Of a DNA stretch of 64,000 nt, positions 25,227-34,642 are shown in pieces. Numbering within the stretch: position 1 is the stretch's first letter; every line of letters begins with the position of its first letter. The notes below the pieces were generated by a model. That model had not been told where the DNA came from. It did no database searches and worked only from the letters and a program-made list of their open reading frames with translations. Source of the stretch: Anaerotignum sp. (GTDB taxonomy: Bacteria; Bacillota; Clostridia; Lachnospirales; Anaerotignaceae); assembly GCF_017483025.1 (NCBI RefSeq), contig NZ_JAFUMA010000010.1:100599-164598 (forward strand), written 5' to 3'. The position numbers were made by a program, and so were the translations under genes.

Positions 25227-25514
25227 TATTTGTAAAATCAGATAGTGCTATAGCAAAATATCTTCAAAATGAGAAATTTGGCAACCATCCAAAGTTATTC
25301 TCCCTGAAAAGGGGATACACAAATTTATTCGCAAAACGATACTTTTACGAAATTATACACATAGAACGATAAACTGATTGCTATAGCAATTATATATATA
25401 TTTACATAATTAAATTATGGTAACCCTGTATGCTTTGATACTTTCAGCGAAGAAATTTCTACTCTTCCATACTGCTTTCCCGTATAATCGGAACAACATT
25501 TTTATTATATAAAA
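25227..25514. other. Gene-free A/T-rich interval with dyads
   Basis: This sits between the terminators of two converging genes and needs no promoter. I find no open frame with a ribosome site on either strand. It does hold three perfect dyads: TGCTATAGCA (25246-25255), the longer ATTGCTATAGCAAT (25377-25390) with the same core, and CATAATTAAATTATG (25405-25419). They could mark a lost gene, a small RNA or a protein-binding site. Confidence 0.4.
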
Positions 25515-25544
25515 ACAGGATGACATCGTTTGACATCATCCTGT
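25515..25544 (-). terminator. Terminator of the M23 peptidase gene
   Basis: On the minus strand ACAGGATGA / TCATCCTGT closes a 12-nt loop, followed by TTTTTATA. Confidence 0.7.
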
Positions 25545-25556
25545 ATCTATATTCTA

Positions 25557-26696
25557 TTACAGATAATTATGAGGGTTTACAGCACTGCCGTTTTTAGATA
25601 CTGTAAAGTGGCAATGGTTACCTGTAGACCAACCGGTACTGCCGCATTTCGCGATCTGCTGACCGCGGCTGACCTTCTGACCCTTCTTAACAACCAAGGA
25701 AGAATTGTGTCCATACAGCGTTGTCAAGCCACTGCCGTGGTCAATGATGATCGTATAACCATAACCGTTCATCCAACCGGCATATGTAACGGTACCCGCT
25801 TCTGCCGCAACGATCGCCGTACCATAGCCACCGGGAATATCCAGACCATTATGGAATTCACGTTTGCCGGAAATAGGACTTGTTCTATAACCAAATTCAC
25901 TACTAATGCGGGAATATCCAGGAACAGGCCATGTAAACTGACCGTTACCGGAATAAACTGCTGTAGGGCTGCTCAAAGCATTCATCTGGCGCAGGATCGC
26001 TGCATCATTTGCTTCGTTGGCTTTGACCAGTTTTTCATATTTCGCCAGGTCGCTTTCATAGGAATCCCAGATTGCCTTTTTCTGAGCAACTACTTCATTC
26101 ATTTCATCTACTTTTTCCTGCTGGATCGCTACGACCGCTTCCTGTTCTGCATGGTTTTCAGCAATTTCATCGGTCTTTTCCTGGATCGTTTCCTGAATCT
26201 GTTGTAATTCATCCAGAATTTCCTTATCGTAGCCCATGATATCATTTACGTATTGCATACGCAGGAACAAATCGGAAAAGCTCTCTGCTTCAAAAAGGAT
26301 CTCCAGATAACCGCTGGAGCCTTTCTGCTGCAGGAAGCGCATTCTGCTTCCCAGCAATTCAAATTGCGCATCACGCTGTTCTGTTGCTTCTGCCAGTTCA
26401 TTTTCCGCTTCCGTCAGACGTTCTGTCAGATAGTTCAGATCCGCTGTAGCTTCATCCAGTTCCGCCTGCATGCTCTGCAGACCCTTATCTAATACAGCCA
26501 TTTCATCTTCCAGAGAAAGTTGCTTGTTTTTGATGCTCTCGATCTCTTTTTTCGCTTTATCTGTGCTGGCTGCAAGATTTTTACGCTTTGTCTGTAATTC
26601 AGAATATGTCGCCGCATTTGTACTATAAGCAGGGAAAGCACAAAATGCCACCACTGCAGCTAATGCAGCACATGCAAATCTTTTTATATTTTTCAT
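25557..26696 (-). CDS. Secreted murein hydrolase / activator, coiled-coil + M23 (LytM) domain
   Basis: 379 residues. A signal peptide (basic MKNIKRF, then a hydrophobic core ending AYSTNAA) targets it outside the membrane. Residues about 30-250 form a long coiled coil, the EnvC/PcsB-type layout. The C-terminal LytM domain keeps the zinc ligands: FHNGLDIPGG (His, Asp), and the late His pair in GNHCHFTV, with YGHNSS. It may therefore be an active endopeptidase cutting peptide cross-links, perhaps controlled by FtsEX through the coiled coil (family knowledge; no ftsEX here). It has its own promoter. Confidence 0.9.
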   Translation of the reverse strand: MKNIKRFACAALAAVVAFCAFPAYSTNAATYSELQTKRKNLAASTDKAKKEIESIKNKQLSLEDEMAVLDKGLQSMQAELDEATADLNYLTERLTEAENELAEATEQRDAQFELLGSRMRFLQQKGSSGYLEILFEAESFSDLFLRMQYVNDIMGYDKEILDELQQIQETIQEKTDEIAENHAEQEAVVAIQQEKVDEMNEVVAQKKAIWDSYESDLAKYEKLVKANEANDAAILRQMNALSSPTAVYSGNGQFTWPVPGYSRISSEFGYRTSPISGKREFHNGLDIPGGYGTAIVAAEAGTVTYAGWMNGYGYTIIIDHGSGLTTLYGHNSSLVVKKGQKVSRGQQIAKCGSTGWSTGNHCHFTVSKNGSAVNPHNYL

Positions 26697-26731
26697 GGTC
26701 TAAACCTCATTTTCTTATAGTTTACCTTATT

Positions 26732-26760
26732 ATTATAAGGATTTGTTGACCTGTTTTCAA
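26732..26760 (-). promoter_or_regulatory. Promoter of the M23 peptidase gene
   Basis: TTGAAA (26760-26755), 17 nt, TATAAT (26737-26732) on the minus strand, 36 nt before the ATG. Confidence 0.65.
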
Positions 26761-26776
26761 CGAATTTCTGCATATT

Positions 26777-27451
26777 TTAAGGATTTTTTAAAGATTCCGC
26801 TGTAATTTCTTCAATTATTTCCGAAAAATTTCCTGTTTCATTGCAAATGCAGATGGCATACTGTGGAAGCAATTCCTGATATTCTTTGAAATGCAATATT
26901 TTTCCTTCGAATTTTACTTTATCAACAAGGATTCCGTCTTTTACGAAAGAAACCTGTTCCAGAGGCAGTCGCAGCCCTCGCCCATCCCATTTGATGAGAC
27001 TTTCTTTTCTGGCCCATAAACGATAGAATATCTCTGCCCGTTCTGTTTCCGTAACCTCTTCCAGATATATTTTTTCCGCTTCGGTTAATATTTTTGTTGT
27101 TCTCATTGGTAGTTTTTCTTTTATCTGCTGAAGATCCACGCCAATGGGCGTGCTGGAAACAGCGCAAATAGCATAGTGTCCGGAATGAGACAGACTGAAA
27201 TGGAAATCCTCCCCTTCTAAATAAGGCTTTCCGTATTCACCTGTTTTGATTTTCCCTTTTTTCTCTGCCAAACCGTATCTATCCAATGCAAAATACAACA
27301 ACACCCCTGCGCCTAAAGAAAGTCTGGCAGGAACAGGATTTTTGAATTTCCTTATTTTTTCCATTCTTTCCGCAGAAATCATGGACATTCCCTGTTCAAA
27401 CAATGCTTTATCTTCAAACATCGTTACATCCATATAGAGTATTTCCTTCAT
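26777..27451 (-). CDS. 4'-phosphopantetheinyl transferase (Sfp type)
   Basis: 224 residues from the ATG at 27451 (AAAGGAGGGCAGGAA upstream). It transfers phosphopantetheine from CoA to carrier-protein serines. Family motifs: KPYLEGEDFHFSLSHSGHYA, GVDLQQI (Mg-binding Asp; the usual Glu is replaced by Gln), and FYRLWARKESLIKWDGRGL. Sfp-type enzymes serve polyketide or peptide synthetases, but in a genome without acpS this type can also charge fatty-acid ACP. No synthetase is in the window. It lies between leuS, which ends in a terminator, and the M23 gene. Confidence 0.88.
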   Translation of the reverse strand: MKEILYMDVTMFEDKALFEQGMSMISAERMEKIRKFKNPVPARLSLGAGVLLYFALDRYGLAEKKGKIKTGEYGKPYLEGEDFHFSLSHSGHYAICAVSSTPIGVDLQQIKEKLPMRTTKILTEAEKIYLEEVTETERAEIFYRLWARKESLIKWDGRGLRLPLEQVSFVKDGILVDKVKFEGKILHFKEYQELLPQYAICICNETGNFSEIIEEITAESLKNP

Positions 27452-27475
27452 TTCCTGCCCTCCTTTCTTTAGGCA

Positions 27476-27510
27476 CAAAAAGCAGAGCCAATCAATGGCT
27501 CTGCCTTCGT
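27476..27510 (-). terminator. Terminator of leuS
   Basis: GCAGAGCCA (27482-27490) and TGGCTCTGC (27496-27504) form a stem. On the minus strand it is followed by TTTTTGTG. Confidence 0.75.
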
Positions 27511-27524
27511 GTTATTTTGTTTGA

Positions 27525-29936
27525 TTATTTTACGATCAGGTTCACGATCTTGCCGGGAACATAGATTTCTTTTACAACCGTCTTGCCTTCGATCTTGGAA
27601 GCCAGAACTTCTTTTGCCTGTGCCAGTGCTTCTTCTTTTGTAGCATCCTTAGAAACTTCCATTTTGCCTCTCAGCTTGCCGCCAATCTGCAGAGCAATCT
27701 CAACGGAATCCTGAACCAGTTTGCTTTCGTCAGCTTTAGGCCAGCCAGCATCGAATACTGTACCTTCATGGCCCAGTTCTCTCCACATTTCTTCTGCGAT
27801 ATGAGGTGCGAAAGGTGCCAGCATTACTGTCATTGTTTCCAGCGTTGCTTTGGACAGGCCGCCTTCTTTTTTCGCAACATCCATCAGTTTATTTGTGGAT
27901 TCCATGAATGTGGATACGATCGTATTCATCGCCAGAGATTCTACACGTTTTGTTACATCCACGATCATCTTATTTACGATAAATTCTTCTTCTTTTGTTG
28001 CTTCTTTGTTTGTATCGATGTTGTTATAAACCATTTTCCAAACTCTGTTCAGGAAACGGAATACACCGTCGATACCGCTGTCGTCCCAGTCGCAGTCCAG
28101 TTCAGGGGGACCTACAAACAGTTCGTACATTCTCAAAGAGTCACAACCATATTTTTCAACCAGTTCGTCGGGAGAAACAACGTTGCCCAGAGATTTGGAC
28201 ATCTTGCCGCCGTTCTTTGTGATCATACCCTGGTTGAACAGTTTCAGGAAGGGTTCATCGAAAGGTACTGCGCCGATATCATACAGGAATTTTGTATAGA
28301 AACGAGCATACAGCAGATGCAGTACAGCGTGTTCGATACCACCAACGTACAGGTCGATGGGAGCCCATTTTTTCAGAGCATCCATGCTTGCCAGTTCTTT
28401 GTCGTTGTGAACGTCTGTGTAACGCAGGAAATACCAGCTGGAACCTGCCCACTGAGGCATTGTGTTTGTTTCGCGTTTTGCAGGCTTGCCGCAAACAGGA
28501 CATGTTGTATTTACCCATTCATCGATGTGTGCCAGAGGAGATTCGCCTGTTTCTGTAGGCTGATAGGATTCTACTTCAGGCAGCAGTACGGGAAGCTGAT
28601 CTTCGGGAACGGGAACAGCACCGCAGCAATCACAGTGGATGATGGGGATAGGTTCGCCCCAGTATCTCTGTCTGGAGAATACCCAGTCACGCAGTTTGTA
28701 GTTGACTGTCTTTCTGCCCCAGCCTTTTTCTTCCATCAGGAAAGGTACTTTTTCTTTTGCTTCGGAAACGGTCATACCATTCCAGTCGCCGGAATTGATA
28801 ACGATACCTTCGCCAGTATATGCTTCTTCCAGTTCGCCCATATCTTTGCCATCGGGAGAGATAACAGGGATAATAGGCAGATTAAATTTCTTCGCAAAGT
28901 CAAAGTCACGCTGGTCGTGCGCTGCTACTACCATGACAGCACCAGTACCATAGTCTGCCAGTACATAGTCTGCTACCCAGATAGGAACTTCTGCGCCGTT
29001 TACAGGGTTGATGCAGTAGGAACCTGTGAATTCACCTGTTTTTTCTTTATCTGTCATACGGTCTACGGAAGATTTTGTGGATGCATCGTAGCAGTATTTA
29101 TCAACAGCTTCTTTACATTCAGGTTTTACCAGTTTATCCAGACCATCGTATTCGGGAGCCAGTACCATACATGCTGTACCATACAGTGTATCAGGTCTTG
29201 TTGTATATACTGTAATCACTTCGTCGGAATCTTTTACTTTGAAGTCAACTTCTGCACCGTAGGATTTGCCGATCCAGTCTGTCTGCATTTTTTTAACTTT
29301 ATCAGACCAATCCAGTTTCTTCAGGTCTTCCAGCAATCTGTCTGCATAAGCTGTGATCTTCAGCATCCACTGGCGCAGGTTTTTCTTTGTAACAACGGAA
29401 CCGCAACGTTCATGCACACCGCCGGCAGCTTCTTCATTTGCCAGTACGCATTTACATGTGGGGCACCAGTTCAGAGGCATTTCTTTTTCATATGCCAGAC
29501 CTTTTTTGAACATCTGAACGAAGATCCACTGTGTCCATTTGTAGTAGTTGGGATCTGTTGTATCTACTTCTTTGTCCCAGTCATAGATGGCAGAAATTTC
29601 ATGCAGCTGTCTCTTTGCATTCTGAATGTTTGCGTCTGTAGAGATTCTGGGATGTGTGTTTGTTTTGATGGCATAGTTTTCTGCGGGCAGACCAAATGCG
29701 TCCCAGCCCATGGGATGCAGTACCTGATAGCCCTGCAGCACTTTATAACGGCTTACAACGTCAGACAGAACATAACCTCTCCAGTGGCCTACATGCAGAC
29801 CGGAACCGGAAGGATAAGGGAACATATCCAGGCAGTAAAATCTGGGTTTTACGTCATCTTCTTTGTTGATGGGGTTCTTTTCCCATTCTGCGCGCCATTT
29901 CTTTTCAATGGCTCTAAAATCATAGCGACTTTCCAT
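27525..29936 (-). CDS. leuS: Leucyl-tRNA synthetase
   Basis: 803 residues from the ATG at 29936, directly after AAGGAGGAATTTACA. A longer frame upstream has no ribosome site and crosses toward the leader. It is a class I synthetase: the HIGH motif appears as HVGH in PYPSGSGLHVGHWRGY, and KMSKSLGN closes the active site. The inserted editing domain (TTRPDTLYGTACMVLAPE) and the zinc-knuckle cysteines (CPTCKCV; CPVCGKP) are in place. It is controlled by an upstream T-box with a leucine specifier. Confidence 0.97.
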   Translation of the reverse strand: MESRYDFRAIEKKWRAEWEKNPINKEDDVKPRFYCLDMFPYPSGSGLHVGHWRGYVLSDVVSRYKVLQGYQVLHPMGWDAFGLPAENYAIKTNTHPRISTDANIQNAKRQLHEISAIYDWDKEVDTTDPNYYKWTQWIFVQMFKKGLAYEKEMPLNWCPTCKCVLANEEAAGGVHERCGSVVTKKNLRQWMLKITAYADRLLEDLKKLDWSDKVKKMQTDWIGKSYGAEVDFKVKDSDEVITVYTTRPDTLYGTACMVLAPEYDGLDKLVKPECKEAVDKYCYDASTKSSVDRMTDKEKTGEFTGSYCINPVNGAEVPIWVADYVLADYGTGAVMVVAAHDQRDFDFAKKFNLPIIPVISPDGKDMGELEEAYTGEGIVINSGDWNGMTVSEAKEKVPFLMEEKGWGRKTVNYKLRDWVFSRQRYWGEPIPIIHCDCCGAVPVPEDQLPVLLPEVESYQPTETGESPLAHIDEWVNTTCPVCGKPAKRETNTMPQWAGSSWYFLRYTDVHNDKELASMDALKKWAPIDLYVGGIEHAVLHLLYARFYTKFLYDIGAVPFDEPFLKLFNQGMITKNGGKMSKSLGNVVSPDELVEKYGCDSLRMYELFVGPPELDCDWDDSGIDGVFRFLNRVWKMVYNNIDTNKEATKEEEFIVNKMIVDVTKRVESLAMNTIVSTFMESTNKLMDVAKKEGGLSKATLETMTVMLAPFAPHIAEEMWRELGHEGTVFDAGWPKADESKLVQDSVEIALQIGGKLRGKMEVSKDATKEEALAQAKEVLASKIEGKTVVKEIYVPGKIVNLIVK

Positions 29937-29980
29937 TGTAAATTCCTCCTTAAGAAATTTTTGAGTTTCTTTTTTCACCG

Positions 29981-30236
29981 AATAAAAAAGCCCCTCGTCT
30001 CAGTTAGAGACGAAGGGACACTCCGTGTTACCACTCTAGTTTGCCCACAAGTCCTTTGTGCGCACGCTCAAAACCTATAACGGGGGCTGCCGCTGTATCC
30101 TACTGATGTCATACATGTTCGGTACAGAACTCCAAGGCCAGTTCTACTTTCTCTTTCTGTTGCCTCGCACCACCCGGCAACTCTCTGTAAGAAACTTCAA
30201 AAGCATACTCTTCCTCTTCAATGTCTTTACACAGAT
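29981..30236 (-). promoter_or_regulatory. Leucine T-box leader of leuS
   Basis: The conserved T-box sequence AGAGTGGTAACACGGAG lies at 30037-30021. A terminator follows at once: CCCTTCGTCTC / GAGACGAGGGG with TTTTTT (30017-29984). Upstream are the GAGGAAGAGTA start of stem I, the AGAGAG internal-loop element, the GGTGGTGCGA distal-loop region and GTAGAA followed by CTG (30141-30139). CTG is thus the probable specifier codon for leucine. TGGT of the bulge can pair with the ACCA end of uncharged tRNA(Leu), favouring the antiterminator. Confidence 0.9.
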
Positions 30237-30239
30237 ACA

Positions 30240-30268
30240 TTTATATCATATTTACCAAAATAAATCAA
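30240..30268 (-). promoter_or_regulatory. Promoter of the leuS T-box transcript
   Basis: TTGATT (30268-30263), 17 nt, TATAAA (30245-30240) on the minus strand, just before the leader. Confidence 0.65.
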
Positions 30269-30320
30269 GTATTTTTGGGAAACTTTTAAAAGAATACAAT
30301 CTACATTATGCAAGATTTTG

Positions 30321-32147
30321 TTATACTGCTTCATTTTGGTCAAACTGATTTGTATACAGATTATAATAGAAACCTTTTTTCGCCATCAGCTGTTCATGGT
30401 TGCCTCTTTCGATGATTTCACCATGGTTGACAACAGCGATCAGATCTGCATCTTTGATGGTACTCAGGCGGTGGGCAATGACGAAATTCGTTCTGCCCTT
30501 CATCAAATTGTTCATAGCTTCCTGAATCTTCACTTCTGTTCGGGTATCAACACTGCTGGTGGCTTCATCCAGAATCAAAACAGAAGGATTCGCGAGGATC
30601 GCCCTGGCAATGGAGATCATCTGTCTCTGACCCTGGCTCAGGTTGCCGCCGCCGTCTGTCAGCAGGGTATCATATCCATCGGGCAGTCTGCGGATGAATT
30701 CATGGGCATTGGCCAACTTTGCCGCTTCCTTGATTTCTTCGTCTGTGGCATCCAGTCTGCCGTAGCGGATATTTTCCTTGATGGAATCTGTAAACAGATA
30801 GGTATCCTGCAGAACGATGCTCAAGGCAGAACGCAGGCTGTTTCTCTTCGTTTTATAGATATCATGTCCATCGATGGTGATGGAACCGCTGTCGATATCA
30901 TAGAATCTGGTCAGCAGATTAATGATGGTCGTTTTCCCTGCCCCCGTGGGGCCAACAAAAGCGATGGTCTGTCCGGGTCTCGCATACAGATTTACGTTTT
31001 TCAGAATAGGATGACCTTTTTCGTAGGAAAAGTTTACATCTGTCAGTACGACATCACCCTCTATCTCGCCCATTTCATAAGCATCGGGTGCATCTGGTTC
31101 CTCCTCCTCTTCATCCAATACTTCGAATACACGTTCTGCACCAGCCATTGCAGACATAATCATGTTTACCTGATTCGCCAGTTCTGTCAAAGGTTTTGCA
31201 AACTGTTTGGAATAAATGATAAAATTGGAAATAATCCCCAAGGTCATGCCGCTTCCTACGATCATCAGAATACCGCCTGTGGCAACAACGATGGCATAAG
31301 TCATATTGTTGATTGCTGTCATGATAGGGCCAATGGAACCGGAAAAAATTTCTGCACGAACACTTTTATCCAGCAATTCATTGTTCAGCTTTTCAAATTT
31401 TTTGATCTCTTCCTCTTCCCGACAGAAAACCTTTACGACCTTCTGTCCCGAAACGATCTCTTCGATATGGCCGTTCAAAGCCCCCAGTCGATTCTGTTTG
31501 TCTTTAAAATATTTTCTGGAATGTTTTGTTACCCATTTTGTCATAACCAGCATCAGCGGAATGGTCACAACTGTGGCAACGGTCAGAGGAATACTCAGAT
31601 ATATCATCATACAGAAAGTACCAATGACTGTCAGGATACTTTGCAGGATCTGAGAAACGCTGCTGTTCAGGCATTGGGAAACATTATCTACGTCGTTTGT
31701 CACGCGGCTCATCAGTTCGCCGTGAGTGGTTTTATCGAAATATTTCAAAGGCAATCTCTGGAATTTTTCAAAAATCTCTCTGCGCAATACTGCGACTGTC
31801 TCCTGCCCCACCTTCAGCATCAGATAGCTCTGCACCCAAGTAGCCAGGGAAGAAAACAGGTAGAATATCAAAAGCGTCACACAAACCTTAAATAATCCTG
31901 TAAAATCAAAAACAGAAATATAATCATCGATGGCAATGCCGATCAGGCTTGTTGCAAAAACAGTACCTACTGTAGTAATGCAAATGCAAATGACAGAAAT
32001 CAGGATCAGTGGCCAGAATTTACCCAGATATCCGCACAGACGATAAATCGTTTTTCTAGTATTTTTCGGTTTCCCGTGGGACATCATGGCGCGAGGACCA
32101 CCAGGGCGAGGACCGGGAGGACCCATTTTCATCTTTTCATTACTCAT
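30321..32147 (-). CDS. ABC exporter subunit with consensus ATP site (TM288-like)
   Basis: 608 residues: a Gly/Pro/Met-rich tail, six membrane segments (about 40-330), then the ATPase domain. Walker A is GPTGAGKTT, and Walker B with its catalytic Glu is VLILDEATSSVD. The signature is LSQGQRQ instead of LSGGQ. It overlaps the upstream partner gene by 8 nt. In heterodimeric exporters of the TM287/288 type, this subunit supplies the active Walker site and the altered signature, exactly as seen here. Substrates are typically drugs or lipids; none can be named. No regulator is adjacent. Confidence 0.9.
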   Translation of the reverse strand: MSNEKMKMGPPGPRPGGPRAMMSHGKPKNTRKTIYRLCGYLGKFWPLILISVICICITTVGTVFATSLIGIAIDDYISVFDFTGLFKVCVTLLIFYLFSSLATWVQSYLMLKVGQETVAVLRREIFEKFQRLPLKYFDKTTHGELMSRVTNDVDNVSQCLNSSVSQILQSILTVIGTFCMMIYLSIPLTVATVVTIPLMLVMTKWVTKHSRKYFKDKQNRLGALNGHIEEIVSGQKVVKVFCREEEEIKKFEKLNNELLDKSVRAEIFSGSIGPIMTAINNMTYAIVVATGGILMIVGSGMTLGIISNFIIYSKQFAKPLTELANQVNMIMSAMAGAERVFEVLDEEEEEPDAPDAYEMGEIEGDVVLTDVNFSYEKGHPILKNVNLYARPGQTIAFVGPTGAGKTTIINLLTRFYDIDSGSITIDGHDIYKTKRNSLRSALSIVLQDTYLFTDSIKENIRYGRLDATDEEIKEAAKLANAHEFIRRLPDGYDTLLTDGGGNLSQGQRQMISIARAILANPSVLILDEATSSVDTRTEVKIQEAMNNLMKGRTNFVIAHRLSTIKDADLIAVVNHGEIIERGNHEQLMAKKGFYYNLYTNQFDQNEAV

Positions 32148-33876
32148 CTGCCATCACCCCCTTCTTCATCTGAGATGCAAGAATTTCCTGATAATCTTTA
32201 CTGGTTTCCATAAGATATTTATGGTTACCTTCTGCAACGATCTTGCCGCCGCTCAACACCAAAATTTTATCTGCATCTCTGACAGAGCTGATCCTCTGGG
32301 CAATGATGAACTTCGTACAGCCATTATGAGATTCCTTCATAGCCTGACGGATATTCTTTTCAGTCAGGGAATCCACCGCACTTGTACTGTCATCGAAAAT
32401 AATGATATTGGGGTTCTGGATCAGCGCTCTGGCGATAGAAATACGCTGCTTCTGTCCGCCGGAAACATTAACACCTCTCTGCCCCAGTTCTGTCTCATAT
32501 TTTTCAGGCAGCTCCATAATGAAATCATGAGCCTGAGCAGCCTTCGCTGCTGCGATGATCTCTTCTTCCGTGGCATCAGGCTTGCCCCATTTGATATTAT
32601 CCCTGATCGTGCCAGAGAACAGGATCGTTTCCTGCAATACAACTGCTACTCGTTTCCTCAGGTCTTTGATGGCATAGTCTCTCACATCAATCCCATCCAC
32701 TAGGATCTGCCCTTCCGTTACATCATACAGACGAGGCAGCAGATTCACTAATGTAGATTTACCGGAGCCTGTTTCTCCCAGGATACCGATGGTTTGCCCA
32801 GGCTCTGCAGTGAAGCTGATACCATCCAGAACGGGGTCGCCGCTGCCCATTTTATAGCGATAGGATACGTTTTTGTATTCTACCCTGCCTGCTGCGATGG
32901 CAGGATGCTTAGGTTCTGCAGGGTCTGCGATATCCACAACAGTATCCAGAATCTCAGACAGACGATCTGTAGAAACCTTTGCTCTGGAAATAAACATAAA
33001 GTTCATCGCCATCATCATGGTAGCCAGCATCATCTGCATCAGATATGTGATACATGCCATAATCTCTTCCACCGCCATGGTGCCCGCGTATGCCTGCAGA
33101 CCGCCAAACCAAAGGATCGCGATGATCATACCATTTACCAGGATCATCATGGTAGGCATCATCAGCATCATGATTTTAAAAGCACTGACTGTGGTATCTT
33201 TATAGTCCTCATTGACATCATTAAATTTTTCCATTTCATAGTCATTGCGAACGAAAGCCTTCACAACACGGATACCTGCCAGACATTCCCGCATGACCGT
33301 ATTTACCTTATCCAGTTTTTCCTGCACCAGTTTGAATTTTGGCATTGCCGCCCGCAGGATAACAAAAACAGCTATTGTCAGCAATAATACTACGCCTATG
33401 AACATCAGTGCGATCTTTATATTAATGCTGAAGGCCATAATGATGCTGCCCACACAGAGTAAGGGAGAACGCACCATCGTACGTAAACACATCATAATCA
33501 CCAGCTGGATCTGGGTAATATCATTGGTCAAACGCGTAATCAGGGATGGTGTAGAAAAAGTATCGATATTGTGGAAGGAAAATTCCTGTATCTTTTCGAA
33601 GGCTGCCTTTCTCAGATCTGTCCCCGTTTTCTGGCTGACTGTTGCCGAGCAGATCAGACAGCCAATGCCGCCAAAAATACCAATGATTGCGATCACCAGC
33701 ATGGCAATGCCTGTTTCTGCGATCAGAGCCGTGTTTCCCATACCGACCCCCTGGTTGATCATATAGGTCATGATCTTAGGCATGGAAAGTTCCGCTGCTA
33801 CCTCCAGCAGCATCAGGATCGGCGCCAGGATCGCCAGCTTTTTATAGGGCTTCAAATATTCCCATATTTTCTTCAT
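32140..33876 (-). CDS. ABC exporter subunit with degenerate ATP site (TM287-like)
   Basis: 578 residues from the ATG at 33876 (GAGAGGTGAAAGT upstream). Six membrane segments are followed by an ATPase domain with Walker A GETGSGKST and a normal signature VSGGQKQR. In Walker B (IIIFDDSTSAVD) the catalytic Glu is replaced by Asp, so its own nucleotide site is probably not hydrolytic. Together with the LSQGQ of its partner this makes one degenerate and one working composite site, the mark of an asymmetric heterodimer. It is the first gene of the pair. Confidence 0.9.
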   Translation of the reverse strand: MKKIWEYLKPYKKLAILAPILMLLEVAAELSMPKIMTYMINQGVGMGNTALIAETGIAMLVIAIIGIFGGIGCLICSATVSQKTGTDLRKAAFEKIQEFSFHNIDTFSTPSLITRLTNDITQIQLVIMMCLRTMVRSPLLCVGSIIMAFSINIKIALMFIGVVLLLTIAVFVILRAAMPKFKLVQEKLDKVNTVMRECLAGIRVVKAFVRNDYEMEKFNDVNEDYKDTTVSAFKIMMLMMPTMMILVNGMIIAILWFGGLQAYAGTMAVEEIMACITYLMQMMLATMMMAMNFMFISRAKVSTDRLSEILDTVVDIADPAEPKHPAIAAGRVEYKNVSYRYKMGSGDPVLDGISFTAEPGQTIGILGETGSGKSTLVNLLPRLYDVTEGQILVDGIDVRDYAIKDLRKRVAVVLQETILFSGTIRDNIKWGKPDATEEEIIAAAKAAQAHDFIMELPEKYETELGQRGVNVSGGQKQRISIARALIQNPNIIIFDDSTSAVDSLTEKNIRQAMKESHNGCTKFIIAQRISSVRDADKILVLSGGKIVAEGNHKYLMETSKDYQEILASQMKKGVMADE

Positions 33877-33897
33877 ACTTTCACCTCTCAAACAAAT

Positions 33898-33935
33898 AAA
33901 CAATCAGGCATCTAAAGGTAGATGCCTGATTGTTT
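33898..33935 (-). terminator. Terminator after the hemolysin III gene
   Basis: AAACAATCAGGCATCTA / TAGATGCCTGATTGTTT, a 17-bp perfect stem with a 4-nt loop, T-rich on both sides. Confidence 0.9.
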
Positions 33936-33991
33936 TATTTTAACACGTATGCATTTATTGGTCAATGAAAGAAGGATTAAAATCTCTGTTT

Positions 33992-34615
33992 TTACAGCAC
34001 ATACAGGAACATAAATGCAATATGGAATGCAGAGCCGATCATGACGAACACATGGAAGATTTCATGGAAACCAAAACTTTTTAAAATTGCCAGATTGGGT
34101 TTTTTCAGGGCGTAGATCAATGCGCCAACAGTATAAGCTATGCCGCCGCCCAGCAGGAACCAGAAGCCGCCCCAGCCAATAGCCTGCAGCAGAGGAACAA
34201 AGGCCGTGATGGAAAGCCAGCCCATTACAACATAGATCAGTGTAGAAAGCCATCTAGGTGCCCCCATCCAGAAAATCTTCATAAAGATACCAAATACAGC
34301 GATCCCCCAGATACCGATGAGCATGGCTGTGCCCCAGATACCTTTTAATGTAACCAGACAAACAGGCGTATACGTACCGGCGATCAGAACAAAGATCATC
34401 ATATGATCGATGCGTCTTAAAAGCGCTGTTTTTTCAGGAGATAAACGCAGTGTGTGATAAATCGTGCTGGCACCATACAATAAAAGCAAAGAAACACCGA
34501 ATACCGCAAAGCCGATCATGTGCAGTATGGTGCCTTCCGCCTGTGCTCGTTCCATCAAAATAATAAATACAGGAATCACTGCCAGAAACCCTATAAAATG
34601 CGTCAATGCACTCAT
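33992..34615 (-). CDS. Hemolysin III / PAQR-family membrane protein
   Basis: 207 residues if started at the ATG at 34615; a GTG four codons earlier (34627) overlaps the AGGTGAAGG ribosome site. Seven membrane segments carry the PAQR metal-site residues: STIYHTLRLSP, a mid-protein Asp (RIDHMMIFVLIAGTYTP) and the C-terminal FHEIFHVFVMIGSAFH. Family members of the YqfA/hemolysin III branch influence membrane fluidity, and true haemolysis is doubtful. It is transcribed alone, divergent from the DUF1836 regulator across a dyad-rich interval. Confidence 0.88.
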   Translation of the reverse strand: MSALTHFIGFLAVIPVFIILMERAQAEGTILHMIGFAVFGVSLLLLYGASTIYHTLRLSPEKTALLRRIDHMMIFVLIAGTYTPVCLVTLKGIWGTAMLIGIWGIAVFGIFMKIFWMGAPRWLSTLIYVVMGWLSITAFVPLLQAIGWGGFWFLLGGGIAYTVGALIYALKKPNLAILKSFGFHEIFHVFVMIGSAFHIAFMFLYVL

Positions 34616-34642
34616 CGGATCCTTCACCTGAAATTTCTCTTT

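Noticed and set aside
25414..25503. 29-codon frame on the minus strand between the M16 and M23 genes
   Set aside because: No ribosome site, no promoter at suitable distance, and it starts within the terminator region.
27768..30080. 770-codon open frame opposite leuS
   Set aside because: It is a compositional shadow of the biased leuS codons. It has no ribosome site, a Cys/Phe-rich implausible product, and crosses the T-box.
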